A DNA stretch of 64,000 nt, taken from Serinicoccus chungangensis. Its GTDB lineage: Bacteria; Actinomycetota; Actinomycetes; Actinomycetales; Dermatophilaceae. Each line of letters starts with the position of its first letter. Position 1 is the first letter of the stretch. The notes beneath the pieces were generated by a model that worked only from the letters and a program-made list of their open reading frames with translations, searched no databases and was not told the origin of the DNA. Made by a program: the position numbers and the translations under genes. This document shows, in pieces, positions 34,759 through 44,790 of this stretch. The stretch lies in the NCBI RefSeq assembly GCF_006337125.1, contig NZ_CP040887.1:3162001-3226000 (forward strand), read 5' to 3'.

Positions 34759-35633
34759 CGGCCGTCCGCCGCCCCCGCCGCCCCCGCCGTCTCAGTCGTC
34801 TCCGTCGTCTCCGCCCTCTCCGGCACGAGCTCGTCCCCCACGGCGACCGTCCCCCGTCCGCCGGTCAGTCCCACGGGCACCAGGCGGATGCCGAACCACG
34901 TCGCGCCGTCCCACCTGCGGTGCCGCGCCAGGGTGCGGATCGGCTCCTTCCCCGTCTCCAGCGTCTGCAGGTCGATCTGCGTCATGACGCAGCGGTCGCA
35001 CAGCTCCGTGCGCCGGTAGCGCACCTGCCCGACCGTCACGAACTCCCACCCGTCCTCGTCGAACGGCTCCGCGTCGGCGCCGTCGACGACGACGTTGGGA
35101 CGGAAGCGGCTCATCGGCACCGGCTCATCCCCGCCCTCGAGGATCCAGTCGTTCAGCCGGCCCAGCGACGCCTCGCTCGTCAGCAGCAGGGGCCCGGTGT
35201 CGGCGAGCGACACCGACTCCCCTTCCTGGCCACCGTGCGCGCCCGAGATCCGGCGGACGGTCGGGTCCTCCTGCCACACCAGCCGCAACGCGCGGCCCAC
35301 CTGGTCCGTGACCCATTCGCTCACGTCCTGGTCCGCCGGTGGCGCGAACCCCTGCCGCGAGTGCCCGACCGGCACCGGCGGCACCCCGAGCGGCGTCTCC
35401 ACGAGGATGGAGCCGCCGTCGCGGGCGGTGATCCGGATGGTCTCCTCGTCCACCGTCGTCGCGGTCAGCCCCAGCAGGTCGTGGCACTCACGGGCGGTCA
35501 CCGGGAAGCCGTCCGGCCCCACGACACCCCACCGCCGGTCACCCTCCAACCCCCACGGCTCGACCACGGACTCGCCCACCGACTCCCCGCCGAAGGACTT
35601 GACGGGATACCTCCACAGCTCGCTCACGCGCAT
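34755..35633 (-). CDS. MOSC-domain protein (mARC/YcbX-like)
   Basis: The 292-residue protein has an N-terminal MOSC_N beta-barrel (WRYPVKSFGGE) and a C-terminal MOSC domain with RPNVVV and the metal-ligand region CDRCVMTQID. Relatives bind molybdenum cofactor and reduce N-hydroxylated compounds or move sulfur. The last 20 residues are a Thr/Glu/Ala-rich simple repeat. It is translationally coupled to the broken membrane-protein gene downstream. ATG 35633 has a weak TGAGG just upstream. Confidence 0.88.
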   Translation of the reverse strand: MRVSELWRYPVKSFGGESVGESVVEPWGLEGDRRWGVVGPDGFPVTARECHDLLGLTATTVDEETIRITARDGGSILVETPLGVPPVPVGHSRQGFAPPADQDVSEWVTDQVGRALRLVWQEDPTVRRISGAHGGQEGESVSLADTGPLLLTSEASLGRLNDWILEGGDEPVPMSRFRPNVVVDGADAEPFDEDGWEFVTVGQVRYRRTELCDRCVMTQIDLQTLETGKEPIRTLARHRRWDGATWFGIRLVPVGLTGGRGTVAVGDELVPERAETTETTETAGAAGAADGR

Positions 35634-35711
35634 ACCTCAGCGTGTCACGACACCCGCCGCCCCGGGTGGGAGCGCCACGGCCTCGCGACCCGCCCCGTGT
35701 AGACAAGACCC

Positions 35712-36980
35712 ATGACATCGCAGTCTCAGACCACCGAGAGCTCGCGGGCGGGGTGGAGCCTCGTCGGGCCGGGCCTCATCGTCGCCGCCACGGGAGTGGG
35801 CGCCGCCGACCTCGTCGCCACCGTCATCGCCGGGCAGCGATTCGGCTACGCCCTGCTCTGGGCGGTCGTCGTCGGCTGCCTCCTCAAGGTGGTGCTCGTC
35901 GAGGGAGCCGGGCGCTACTCGCTCGCCACCGGCAACACGATCTACGAGGGGTGGGCGACGCTCGGCAGGTGGACGAGCTGGTACTTCGCCCCCTACATCG
36001 TCATCTGGGGCTTCGTCTACGGCGCGGCCGCCATGGCCGGGACCGGCCTGCCGCTGCACAGCCTCTTCCCCTGGCTCTCGGTCACCGGCTGGGGCGTGCT
36101 GTCCGGCCTCGTCGGCGCGGCGCTGGTGTGGTTCGGCCGGTACGCCTTCTTCGAGAAGCTCTGCGCTGCCCTGGTGGGCATCATGTTCGTGACGATGTTC
36201 CTGGCCGCGCTGCTCACGCTGCCCAACATCCCCGAGCTCATCGCCGGCCTGGTCCCGCGGATCCCCGAGGGGGGCCTCATCAACGTCCTGTCCGTCGCGG
36301 GCGGCGTCGGCGGCACCATCACGCTGGCGGCCTACGGCTACTGGATCCGGGAGAAGGGCTGGACGACGCCGGGCCACATGCGGGTCATGCGCCTCGACAA
36401 CACCGTCGCCTACACCGTCACCGGCATCTTCGTCATCTCCACGCTCATCGTCGGAGCAGAGCTGCTCTACTCCGCCGGCATCGCGGTCGAGACCGGCGAC
36501 GAAGGGCTGCTGGACCTGTCCGAGGTCCTCCGGGGCCGGTATGGCGCGTGGGCCGGGACGGTCTTCCTCGTCGGCTTCTGGGCGGCCGCCATGAGCTCGC
36601 TGGTCGGGGTGTGGAACGGCGTGTCGATGATGTTCGCCGACTTCGTCGGCCACGCCCGCGGGCTGCCCAAGGACCACCCCAGCACCCGGCTCGGCGGCAC
36701 CTGGTACCGCGCCTACATCCTCTGGCTGACCTTCCCGCCGATGATCATGCTCTTCCTGGGTCAGCCGGTGTGGCTCATCCTGGCCTACGGCGTCCTCGGC
36801 GCGTTCTTCATGCCCTTCCTCGCCGTCACCCTCCTGTGGATCCTCAACACCTCGCGCACCCCGCAGGAGTGGCGCAACGGTCCGGTGGTCAACGTCCTCA
36901 TGGGCATCTGCGCGCTGCTCTTCGCCTGGCTGGCGATCACCCAGGTCCAGAGCGCGCTCGAGCGGGCGTTCGGCGGCTGA
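35712..36980 (+). CDS. Nramp-family transporter relative without the canonical metal motif
   Basis: The 422-residue protein has about eleven membrane segments and an Nramp-like first helix, GPGLIVAATGVGAADLVATV. In canonical Nramp proteins this helix carries the DPGN metal motif, which is absent here (GVGAAD instead). Helix 6 lacks the MPH motif and reads GGTITLAAYGYW. The transported ion is therefore uncertain, and divalent metal import cannot be assumed. The gene is monocistronic, with a hairpin directly after the stop. Confidence 0.8.
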   Translation: MTSQSQTTESSRAGWSLVGPGLIVAATGVGAADLVATVIAGQRFGYALLWAVVVGCLLKVVLVEGAGRYSLATGNTIYEGWATLGRWTSWYFAPYIVIWGFVYGAAAMAGTGLPLHSLFPWLSVTGWGVLSGLVGAALVWFGRYAFFEKLCAALVGIMFVTMFLAALLTLPNIPELIAGLVPRIPEGGLINVLSVAGGVGGTITLAAYGYWIREKGWTTPGHMRVMRLDNTVAYTVTGIFVISTLIVGAELLYSAGIAVETGDEGLLDLSEVLRGRYGAWAGTVFLVGFWAAAMSSLVGVWNGVSMMFADFVGHARGLPKDHPSTRLGGTWYRAYILWLTFPPMIMLFLGQPVWLILAYGVLGAFFMPFLAVTLLWILNTSRTPQEWRNGPVVNVLMGICALLFAWLAITQVQSALERAFGG

Positions 36981-37022
36981 CGCCACGGCGCCGCGGGCGC
37001 TGGAGGGCCCCGCGGCGTGGCG
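36981..37022 (+). terminator. GC-rich hairpin after the Nramp-like gene
   Basis: CGCCACG at the start pairs with CGTGGCG at the end, and CCGCGGG pairs with CCCGCGG inside, with a two-base bulge and a loop of about ten bases. It follows the stop codon immediately. No U-tract follows, which is common for actinobacterial terminators. Confidence 0.5.
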
Positions 37023-37103
37023 TCGAGGGGCGGCGTCGGTCAGGCCACGGTTACGACGTGCTGTAGTAACATGGGAGCACGCCCTCGACGTCAGGAGCAG
37101 CTC

Positions 37104-37535
37104 ATGAGCGACTCGCCCACGACCACCCTCTCCGAGCGTGAGTGCTGGGACCTCCTCGCCTCACAGGAGTTCGGCCGGCTGGCCTACCACCTCACCGACG
37201 AGGTGCACATCGCCCCGGTCAACTACGCCGCCGACCGCGACCGGCTGGTCTTCCGCACCGCCGAGGGGTCCAAGCTGCTCGGTGTCGTCATGGACTCCGA
37301 CGTCGCCTTCGAGATCGACCAGGTCGACGACGACGCCGAGACCGCCTGGAGCGTCATCGCCCGCGGCACCGCCGCGGTCCTCGAGGGCCAGGAGGCCCGC
37401 GAGGTCGACAACCTGCGGCTGCGCCCCTGGGTCGGCACCGAGAAGTTCAACGTCGTCGCCATCACCGTGACCGAGGTCAGCGGGCGGAGGTTCGCTCTGA
37501 GCCGTCCGTGGCGGCACCTGCGGCGGCACGGCTGA
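37104..37535 (+). CDS. Pyridoxamine 5'-phosphate oxidase-family flavin split-barrel protein
   Basis: The 143-residue protein has the split-barrel pattern ECWDLLASQEFGRLAYHL and HIAPVNYAADRDRLVFRT, as in F420/FMN-binding stress proteins of actinobacteria. The ATG at 37104 is preceded by CAGGAG at suitable spacing, so the 29-residue upstream extension is rejected. Its last 59 bp overlap the convergent TauE/SafE gene. The substrate and cofactor (FMN or F420) cannot be told from sequence. Confidence 0.82.
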   Translation: MSDSPTTTLSERECWDLLASQEFGRLAYHLTDEVHIAPVNYAADRDRLVFRTAEGSKLLGVVMDSDVAFEIDQVDDDAETAWSVIARGTAAVLEGQEAREVDNLRLRPWVGTEKFNVVAITVTEVSGRRFALSRPWRHLRRHG

Positions 37536-38391
37536 CCCGCAGCGCGGCCACGACGTAGCTCACCGCACCCAGCCACACCGCGACGATCACGGCGTAGACC
37601 AGCGAGCGGGTCACGTCACCGGCGTCGATCGCCTCGGTGCGCAGCAGCGTCCGCGTGTTCGTCAGCACGATGAGGCCGCCCACGCCCACCCCGAGCAGGC
37701 GCGCGGGCACGATCCGCACGAGCCAGGCGGCGATGGGTGCCGCGACCACCCCACCGGCCAGGAGAGCCAGCACCCAGGCGTAGTTGATGCCCTGGTGACC
37801 CAGGCCGACGAGGAAGCCCAGGCTGGCGGCCAGTGCCACGAGGAACTCCGAGGCGTCGATCGAGCCGACGACCTTGCGCGGCTCCATCCGACCGCTCGCG
37901 AGGAGGGCCGGCGTGCCCACCGGGCCCCAGCCGCCACCACCGGTGGCGTCCAGGAAGCCGGCGAAGAGCCCCAGCGGCGCGAGGAAGCGGCGCCGCAGCG
38001 GCTGCCCGAGCCGGTCCGTCCGCATGCCGCTGCGGGTGAACCGCGCCAGGAGGTAGACCCCGAGCACCAGCAGGATCGTGGCGGTGATGGGCCGGGCCAC
38101 CTCGGCGTCGATCGAGCTCAGCACGGTGGCGCCGAGGAAGGCGCCGACCGCGCCCGGCACCCCCACCCGCACGACGACCTTCCAGTCGACGTTGCCGAAC
38201 TTCCAGTGCGACGCACCCGAGGCCAGGGTCGTCCCGATCTCGGCGAGGTGGACCGTCGCCGAGGCCGCTGCCGGGTTGGTGCCGAGCATGAGCAGCAGCG
38301 TGGTCGTCGTCACCCCGTAGGCCATGCCGAGACCGCCGTCGACGAGCTGGGCCGCGAGCCCGACGAGCGCGAGCAGGATGAGTTGACGCAT
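37477..38391 (-). CDS. TauE/SafE-family sulfite/organosulfonate exporter
   Basis: The 304-residue protein has about eight membrane segments and the family features QLVDGGLGMAYGVTTTTLLL and FAGFLDATGGGGWGPVGTPAL in the two homologous halves. It probably exports sulfite or related sulfur anions. The ATG at 38391 has AGGAGGGG upstream. An Rrf2 regulator diverges from it and likely controls it through the inverted repeat in between. Its 3' end overlaps the neighbouring gene by 59 bp. Confidence 0.88.
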   Translation of the reverse strand: MRQLILLALVGLAAQLVDGGLGMAYGVTTTTLLLMLGTNPAAASATVHLAEIGTTLASGASHWKFGNVDWKVVVRVGVPGAVGAFLGATVLSSIDAEVARPITATILLVLGVYLLARFTRSGMRTDRLGQPLRRRFLAPLGLFAGFLDATGGGGWGPVGTPALLASGRMEPRKVVGSIDASEFLVALAASLGFLVGLGHQGINYAWVLALLAGGVVAAPIAAWLVRIVPARLLGVGVGGLIVLTNTRTLLRTEAIDAGDVTRSLVYAVIVAVWLGAVSYVVAALRVSRAAAGAATDGSERTSAR

Positions 38392-38438
38392 GAGCCCCTC
38401 CTGGGGGGTGGAACGACACGGGACCGGTCCGAACGACC

Positions 38439-38478
38439 GGATTAATCCTGCTAATCCTGTCGGTCGGATAGGATTAAT
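38439..38478. promoter_or_regulatory. Nested inverted repeats between TauE/SafE and Rrf2 genes
   Basis: An AT-rich island in GC-rich DNA holds the palindrome GGATTAATCC (38439-38448) and an outer inverted repeat ATTAATCC (38441-38448) with GGATTAAT (38471-38478). A looser inner pair, CTAATCC and GGATAG, lies within. Such spacing fits a dimeric Rrf2 regulator covering the divergent promoters. Confidence 0.65.
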
Positions 38479-38564
38479 GTCAAGTGCCCCGTCGCGGCGG
38501 CCCGGCAGGTGGGTCGGACGCGGGTATGCCGTCCCCCGCCCGGCGGTGCTGAGAGACTGGGCCG

Positions 38565-39041
38565 GTGGACATCTCGGCGCGCTCGGACTACGCGGTGCGG
38601 GCCATGCTCGCCCTGGCCGCCGACCACGACGGACCCGGCGCCCACGACGCCACCCCCGTCTCGGTCGACCGGCTCGCCCAGGCCCAGGACCTGCCGGTGA
38701 AGTTCCTCGAGGCGATCGTCGCCGACCTGCGCCGGGCCGGGCTCGTGGCCTCCCGCCGCGGTGCCCGCGGCGGCTACCTGCTGACCCGCCCCGCCGACCA
38801 GATCGCCGTCGGCGACATCATCCGTGCCGTCGACGGACCGCTCGCCGAGGTGCGCGGCCTGCGGCCGCACGACACGGCATACTCCGGCGAGGCCGAGCAC
38901 CTGCCCGCGCTGTGGGTGGCCACACGGGCCGCGCTGCGGGCGGTGCTCGACGGGACCAGCCTGGACCAGCTGCGCCACGGCGCCTGGCCCGCCGAGGTCA
39001 CCGAGCTGCTCCGCCAGCCCGACGCCTGGGAGAGCCGCTGA
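38565..39041 (+). CDS. Rrf2-family transcriptional regulator lacking cysteines
   Basis: The 158-residue protein opens with SARSDYAVRAMLALAADHDG and has the Rrf2 winged helix (DLPVKFLEAIVADLRRAGLV, then RRGARGGYLLTRP). No Cys is present, so it cannot hold an Fe-S cluster in the IscR/NsrR manner. A CymR-like role in sulfur metabolism fits the adjacent sulfite exporter. Its start is GTG 38565 with no strong ribosome-binding site. It ends 6 bp from the acetyl-CoA synthetase stop. Confidence 0.88.
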   Translation: MDISARSDYAVRAMLALAADHDGPGAHDATPVSVDRLAQAQDLPVKFLEAIVADLRRAGLVASRRGARGGYLLTRPADQIAVGDIIRAVDGPLAEVRGLRPHDTAYSGEAEHLPALWVATRAALRAVLDGTSLDQLRHGAWPAEVTELLRQPDAWESR

Positions 39042-39047
39042 GGCGGG

Positions 39048-41021
<1,974 letters not shown>

Positions 41022-41267
41022 GGGTTCTCCTCGCGCTCGGGGTCGTCCTGCCGAGTATGCCGTGCCCTCCCCCGGGCGCGCAGGTCCGGGGCGACCAGGG
41101 GTCGGGGGGCTGCGCCGAGCGGTCGCGGGTGCGCGGCGAGCGGGGCCACCCTGTGCGTGGCGGGCTCGCAGCCTGACCGGAGCCTGGGAGTTCGCAGGGC
41201 GGTCCACCCACGCGAGGGTGCTACGTTCGCCCACTTGTCCACCCGAACCCGATGAGGGAGATGCACC

Positions 41268-42080
41268 ATGTCCGCCACGACGAGGCTCGCAGCCGTGAGC
41301 CTGAGCGTGACCCTGAGCCTGGTGGGGCTCTCCGCCTGCGGTGGCTCCGACGACTCCGGTGACACCGACGCGGCGAGCAGCAGCTCACCCGCCGGGGCCG
41401 ACGACGCGGCCAGCAGCAGCGCCCCCGCTCCGGACGCCATGCCGGAGCCCGACCTCGAGCAGATCCCGGACCCGGTGGCCACGGTCAACGGTCAGGACGT
41501 GACGAAGGAGGAGTTCGTCACCTACTACGAGAGCCAGTTCGCCGCCGCTGCCGGCCAGGCGCAGATGAGCGGCGAGGAGCTGGACGAGGAGCAGCTCCAG
41601 GAGGAGACCCTCGAGGTCGTCGTCGACAGCGTGCTGCTGCGTCAGGCCGCGGAGGAGGAGAGCCTGGAGCCCTCCGACGAGGAGGTCGACACCCTCCTCG
41701 AGGAGCTCGCGACCGGCAACGGTCTGGAGTCGGTCGACCAGTTCCTCGAGGTCCTCGAGGAGCAGGGCATGGACGAGGAGACGGCGCGCCGGGAGGCGGC
41801 CAGCCAGATCGCCATCCAGGCCTACGTCGAGCAGGAGGCGCCGGTCGAGGAGCCCTCGGAGGAGGAGCTGCGCGCCTACTACGACGAGCTCGTCGCCCAG
41901 CAGGAGGGCGCCGGAGGCGGGGAGGACGACGCGGCGAGCACGGCCGCCCCGGAGATCCCCGAGTTCGACCAGGTCAGGGACCAGCTGTCCCAGCAGCTGC
42001 AGTCCGAGGAGCAGGCCGCGGCCACCGACGAGCTCATCGCCGGGCTGCGCGAGGACGCGGAGATCACCAGCCACCTCTGA
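41268..42080 (+). CDS. Acidic lipoprotein with SurA N-terminal-like domain
   Basis: The 270-residue protein has a lipoprotein signal ending in LSAC (Cys24), a Ser/Ala/Asp-rich linker, then VATVNGQDVTKEEFVTYYES, the opening of SurA/PrsA-type chaperone domains. The remainder is helical and very rich in Glu. No parvulin isomerase domain is present. It may act as an extracytoplasmic chaperone. The ATG at 41268 has GAGGGAG upstream. A 246-bp gap separates it from the divergent acsA, and no clear promoter pair is visible. Confidence 0.8.
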   Translation: MSATTRLAAVSLSVTLSLVGLSACGGSDDSGDTDAASSSSPAGADDAASSSAPAPDAMPEPDLEQIPDPVATVNGQDVTKEEFVTYYESQFAAAAGQAQMSGEELDEEQLQEETLEVVVDSVLLRQAAEEESLEPSDEEVDTLLEELATGNGLESVDQFLEVLEEQGMDEETARREAASQIAIQAYVEQEAPVEEPSEEELRAYYDELVAQQEGAGGGEDDAASTAAPEIPEFDQVRDQLSQQLQSEEQAAATDELIAGLREDAEITSHL

Positions 42081-42104
42081 GCTGAGCCAGGTCGCCGCCC
42101 AGGC

Positions 42105-43616
42105 TCACGCGGTGAGGTCCTCCGGGGTGTGCAGCCGCACCAGCGTGCGCGCCGCACCCCGGGGGATCCCCTGGGGGGTCAGCAGCGAGACCCCCACCAT
42201 CACGGAGCCGACCAGGGGCACGATCCAGGCCACCGGCTGGGCGAGGAGGGCGTCGGCCCAGCCGCCCTGGTCCTCCGCGAGCACGGTCACCGCCACCGCG
42301 CCGATGGCCAGGACCGCCCCGGTCACCAGACCGGCCATGGCCCCCTGCACCGACAGCCGCGGCCACCACACCCCCAGCGCCAGCAGCGGGAAGAACGTCG
42401 AGGCGGCGATGACGAAGGCCAGGGTGACGAAGGCCGCCAGCGGGACCTCGGGGAAGACCCCGACCCCGGCGAAGGGCACGAGCACGGCCACCACGGCCGC
42501 GATCCGGAAGCCGGCCACCTCCGAGTGGTCGCCGGGGACGGCCCGGGCGAGCAGGGGTCGCACGACGTCCTGGTTGAGCACCCCGGTCACCGCCAGCGCG
42601 AGCCCCGAGGACGTCGAGAGGAAGGCCGCGAACGCCCCGCCCGTCAGGGCGGCGAGCAGCACCTCACCGCCCACCCCCGGCAGCACCTCGGCGGGCAGCC
42701 GGAGGACCACCGTGTCGGCCCGCATCCCCGGACCGAGGGTGGGCAGGTAGGCCCGGCCGAGCACGGCATACACCACCGTGACGACGTAGAACAGGCCCAG
42801 CAGCACGAGCACCCGCACGGTCGTCGCCCGCGCGCCGGTGCCGTCCGGGTTGGTGTAGTAGCGCACGACGACGTGCGGCAGCCCCATCGTCCCGAGCGCC
42901 AGCGCTAGCAGGAGCGACAGGGTGCGGTAGAGCCCGTGCCCGCCGGTCTGCGGGCCGCTGCCCGGGAGCACCCAGGACTGGCTGACCTCCAGCCCCGGTC
43001 CCTGGGTCCCCCACCACACGGCGAGCAGCACCCCGGCGGGGACGGCGAGCGCGGAGAGCTTGATCCAGTACTGCACCGCCTGCACGAGGGTGATCGAGCG
43101 CATCCCCCCGGCCGCCACGGAGAGCACGACCACCCCCACGACGAGCACCGGCCCGACCCACAGCGGGGCGCCGGAGACCAGCCGCAGGGTGAAGCCGGCG
43201 CCCTGGAGCTGCGGGAGCAGGTAGAGCCAGCCGATGAAGACGACGAGGACCGAGCACAGGTGGCGGACCGAGCGCGACTCCAGGCGGGCCTCGGCGAAGT
43301 CGGGCAGCGTGTAGGCCCCGGACCGCCGCAGCGGCGCGGCGACCAGCACGAGGAGCACGAGGTAGCCGACGGTGTAGCCGACCGGGTACCACAGCGCGTC
43401 CACGCCCTGGTCGTAGATGAGCCCGGCGACCCCGAGGAAGCTGGCGGCCGAGAGGTACTCCCCGCCGATCGCGGCGGCGTTGCGCTGCGGGGACACGGCG
43501 CGCCCGGCGACGTAGAAGTCGGAGGTGCGGCGGGACAGCCGCAGCCCGAACGCGCTGAGCGCGACGGTGACGAGGCAGACGAGGAGCACGGCCGCCCCGG
43601 CCGGGCTGGGGGCCAC
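42105..43616 (-). CDS. Sodium:solute symporter (acetate/monocarboxylate permease type)
   Basis: The 503-residue SSS-family protein has about thirteen membrane segments. FYVAGRAVSPQRNAAAIGGEYLSAASFLG is the hallmark of ActP/MctC-type carriers, and the sodium-site helix near AFAAFLSTSSGLALAV is intact. The GTG at 43616 starts 2 nt after the stop of the small partner gene. It is encoded beside acsA and a two-component system, so acetate or pyruvate is the likely substrate. Confidence 0.87.
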   Translation of the reverse strand: MAPSPAGAAVLLVCLVTVALSAFGLRLSRRTSDFYVAGRAVSPQRNAAAIGGEYLSAASFLGVAGLIYDQGVDALWYPVGYTVGYLVLLVLVAAPLRRSGAYTLPDFAEARLESRSVRHLCSVLVVFIGWLYLLPQLQGAGFTLRLVSGAPLWVGPVLVVGVVVLSVAAGGMRSITLVQAVQYWIKLSALAVPAGVLLAVWWGTQGPGLEVSQSWVLPGSGPQTGGHGLYRTLSLLLALALGTMGLPHVVVRYYTNPDGTGARATTVRVLVLLGLFYVVTVVYAVLGRAYLPTLGPGMRADTVVLRLPAEVLPGVGGEVLLAALTGGAFAAFLSTSSGLALAVTGVLNQDVVRPLLARAVPGDHSEVAGFRIAAVVAVLVPFAGVGVFPEVPLAAFVTLAFVIAASTFFPLLALGVWWPRLSVQGAMAGLVTGAVLAIGAVAVTVLAEDQGGWADALLAQPVAWIVPLVGSVMVGVSLLTPQGIPRGAARTLVRLHTPEDLTA

Positions 43617-43618
43617 GC

Positions 43619-44005
43619 TCAGCGCTCCCGGGCGACGGCGGAGAGCCGCCGCTCGATCCGCGTCGCGGCCCGGGTGTACCACGCGGCCACCCCGACGAGG
43701 ACCGGGTAGACGAGGACGGCGAGCACCGGCCACACGACCGGCACCCCGGCGACCTGCACCGACCGGGCGGCGGGGAGCACGGCATACAGGACGGGTATGC
43801 CGCCCAGCACCACCGCGAGCCCGGCCAGCACCCCGAGGGTGAGCCGGAGCTGGGCCCGCAGCAGCCCGCGGAGGTAGAGCTCGCCGGCGCCGGTCTGCTC
43901 GACGAGGGAGGCGGCCATCGGTCGGCGGCGGGCGGTCGCGGCCTCGCGCCGCGAGGAGGTGACCCGCACCCGCGACTCGAACCGCGGCGGCGTCCCCTCG
44001 CTCAC
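43619..44005 (-). CDS. Small two-segment membrane partner of the SSS symporter
   Basis: The 128-residue protein has a basic N-terminus and two membrane segments (about residues 54-78 and 88-108). It occupies the place of the DUF485-type proteins encoded before acetate permeases. It overlaps the LytTR regulator gene by 4 nt and is followed after 2 nt by the symporter. Sequence similarity to DUF485 is weak by eye, so the call rests mainly on context. Confidence 0.6.
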   Translation of the reverse strand: MSEGTPPRFESRVRVTSSRREAATARRRPMAASLVEQTGAGELYLRGLLRAQLRLTLGVLAGLAVVLGGIPVLYAVLPAARSVQVAGVPVVWPVLAVLVYPVLVGVAAWYTRAATRIERRLSAVARER

Positions 44006-44769
44006 GCGCCCTCGCCGAGGACCCGCTCGCGGACGGTACGGGCGTGCCGACGTGCCACCGGCAGCTCGGGACCGTCGGGGAGCAGCCGCAGGCTGAGGCG
44101 ACCCTGCGCCTGGCGCACCTGACCGACGTGGGCGAGGTTGACCAGGGTGGACCGGTGGATCCGGATGAAGCCGGCCCCGGCCCAGCGCTCCTCCAGCGTG
44201 GTGAGCGGCAGCCGCAGCAGGTGCGACGCGGAGCCGGTGAAGAGGCGCACGTAGTCGCCCTGCGCCTGGACGTAGCGCACCGCCGAGCGCTGGACGAAGC
44301 GGGTGACGCCGCCGAGCTCGACCGCGATCCGCTCCTCGGCGGGGTCCGGCGGCGGGCCCTGGCCCCGGCCGGCGACCTCGGCCGTCTCGACCGCGGCGGG
44401 CCCCCGCTGCGCGAGCGCCGCGACGACCCGGTCCAGGGCCTGGGAGAGCCGCGCCGGCGGCACCGGCTTCATGACGTAGTCGACCGCGCGGACCGCGAAG
44501 GCGTCCACCGCGTGCTGCTCGTGCGCGGTGACGAACACGACGAGCGGAGGCTGCGCGAACCGGTTGACCACCCGGGCCAGCTCCATGCCGTCCAGGCCCG
44601 GCATCGAGATGTCGGAGAAGACGACGTCGATGTCGCCGTCCTCGAGCGCGCGCAGCGCGTCGGTGCCCGAGCCCACCGGGTGCACGCTGTCCAGCCGGCC
44701 GTCCCGCTCCAGCAGGTAGGTCAGCTCCGACAGGGCCGGCGGTTCGTCGTCGACGACGAGGGCACGCAT
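44002..44769 (-). CDS. LytTR-family response regulator
   Basis: The 255-residue protein has a receiver domain with phosphoacceptor Asp53 (FSDISMPGLDG), the usual acidic pair VVDDEP, and Lys in MKPVPP. The C-terminal LytTR DNA-binding domain includes YVQAQGDYVRLF and FIRIHRSTLVNL. It is encoded 21 bp after its sensor kinase and directly before the symporter genes, which it probably activates, in the manner of the LytS/LytTR pairs that sense pyruvate or acetate. Confidence 0.92.
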   Translation of the reverse strand: MRALVVDDEPPALSELTYLLERDGRLDSVHPVGSGTDALRALEDGDIDVVFSDISMPGLDGMELARVVNRFAQPPLVVFVTAHEQHAVDAFAVRAVDYVMKPVPPARLSQALDRVVAALAQRGPAAVETAEVAGRGQGPPPDPAEERIAVELGGVTRFVQRSAVRYVQAQGDYVRLFTGSASHLLRLPLTTLEERWAGAGFIRIHRSTLVNLAHVGQVRQAQGRLSLRLLPDGPELPVARRHARTVRERVLGEGA

Positions 44770-44790
44770 GGGGTCATGGTAGGGCCGGGC

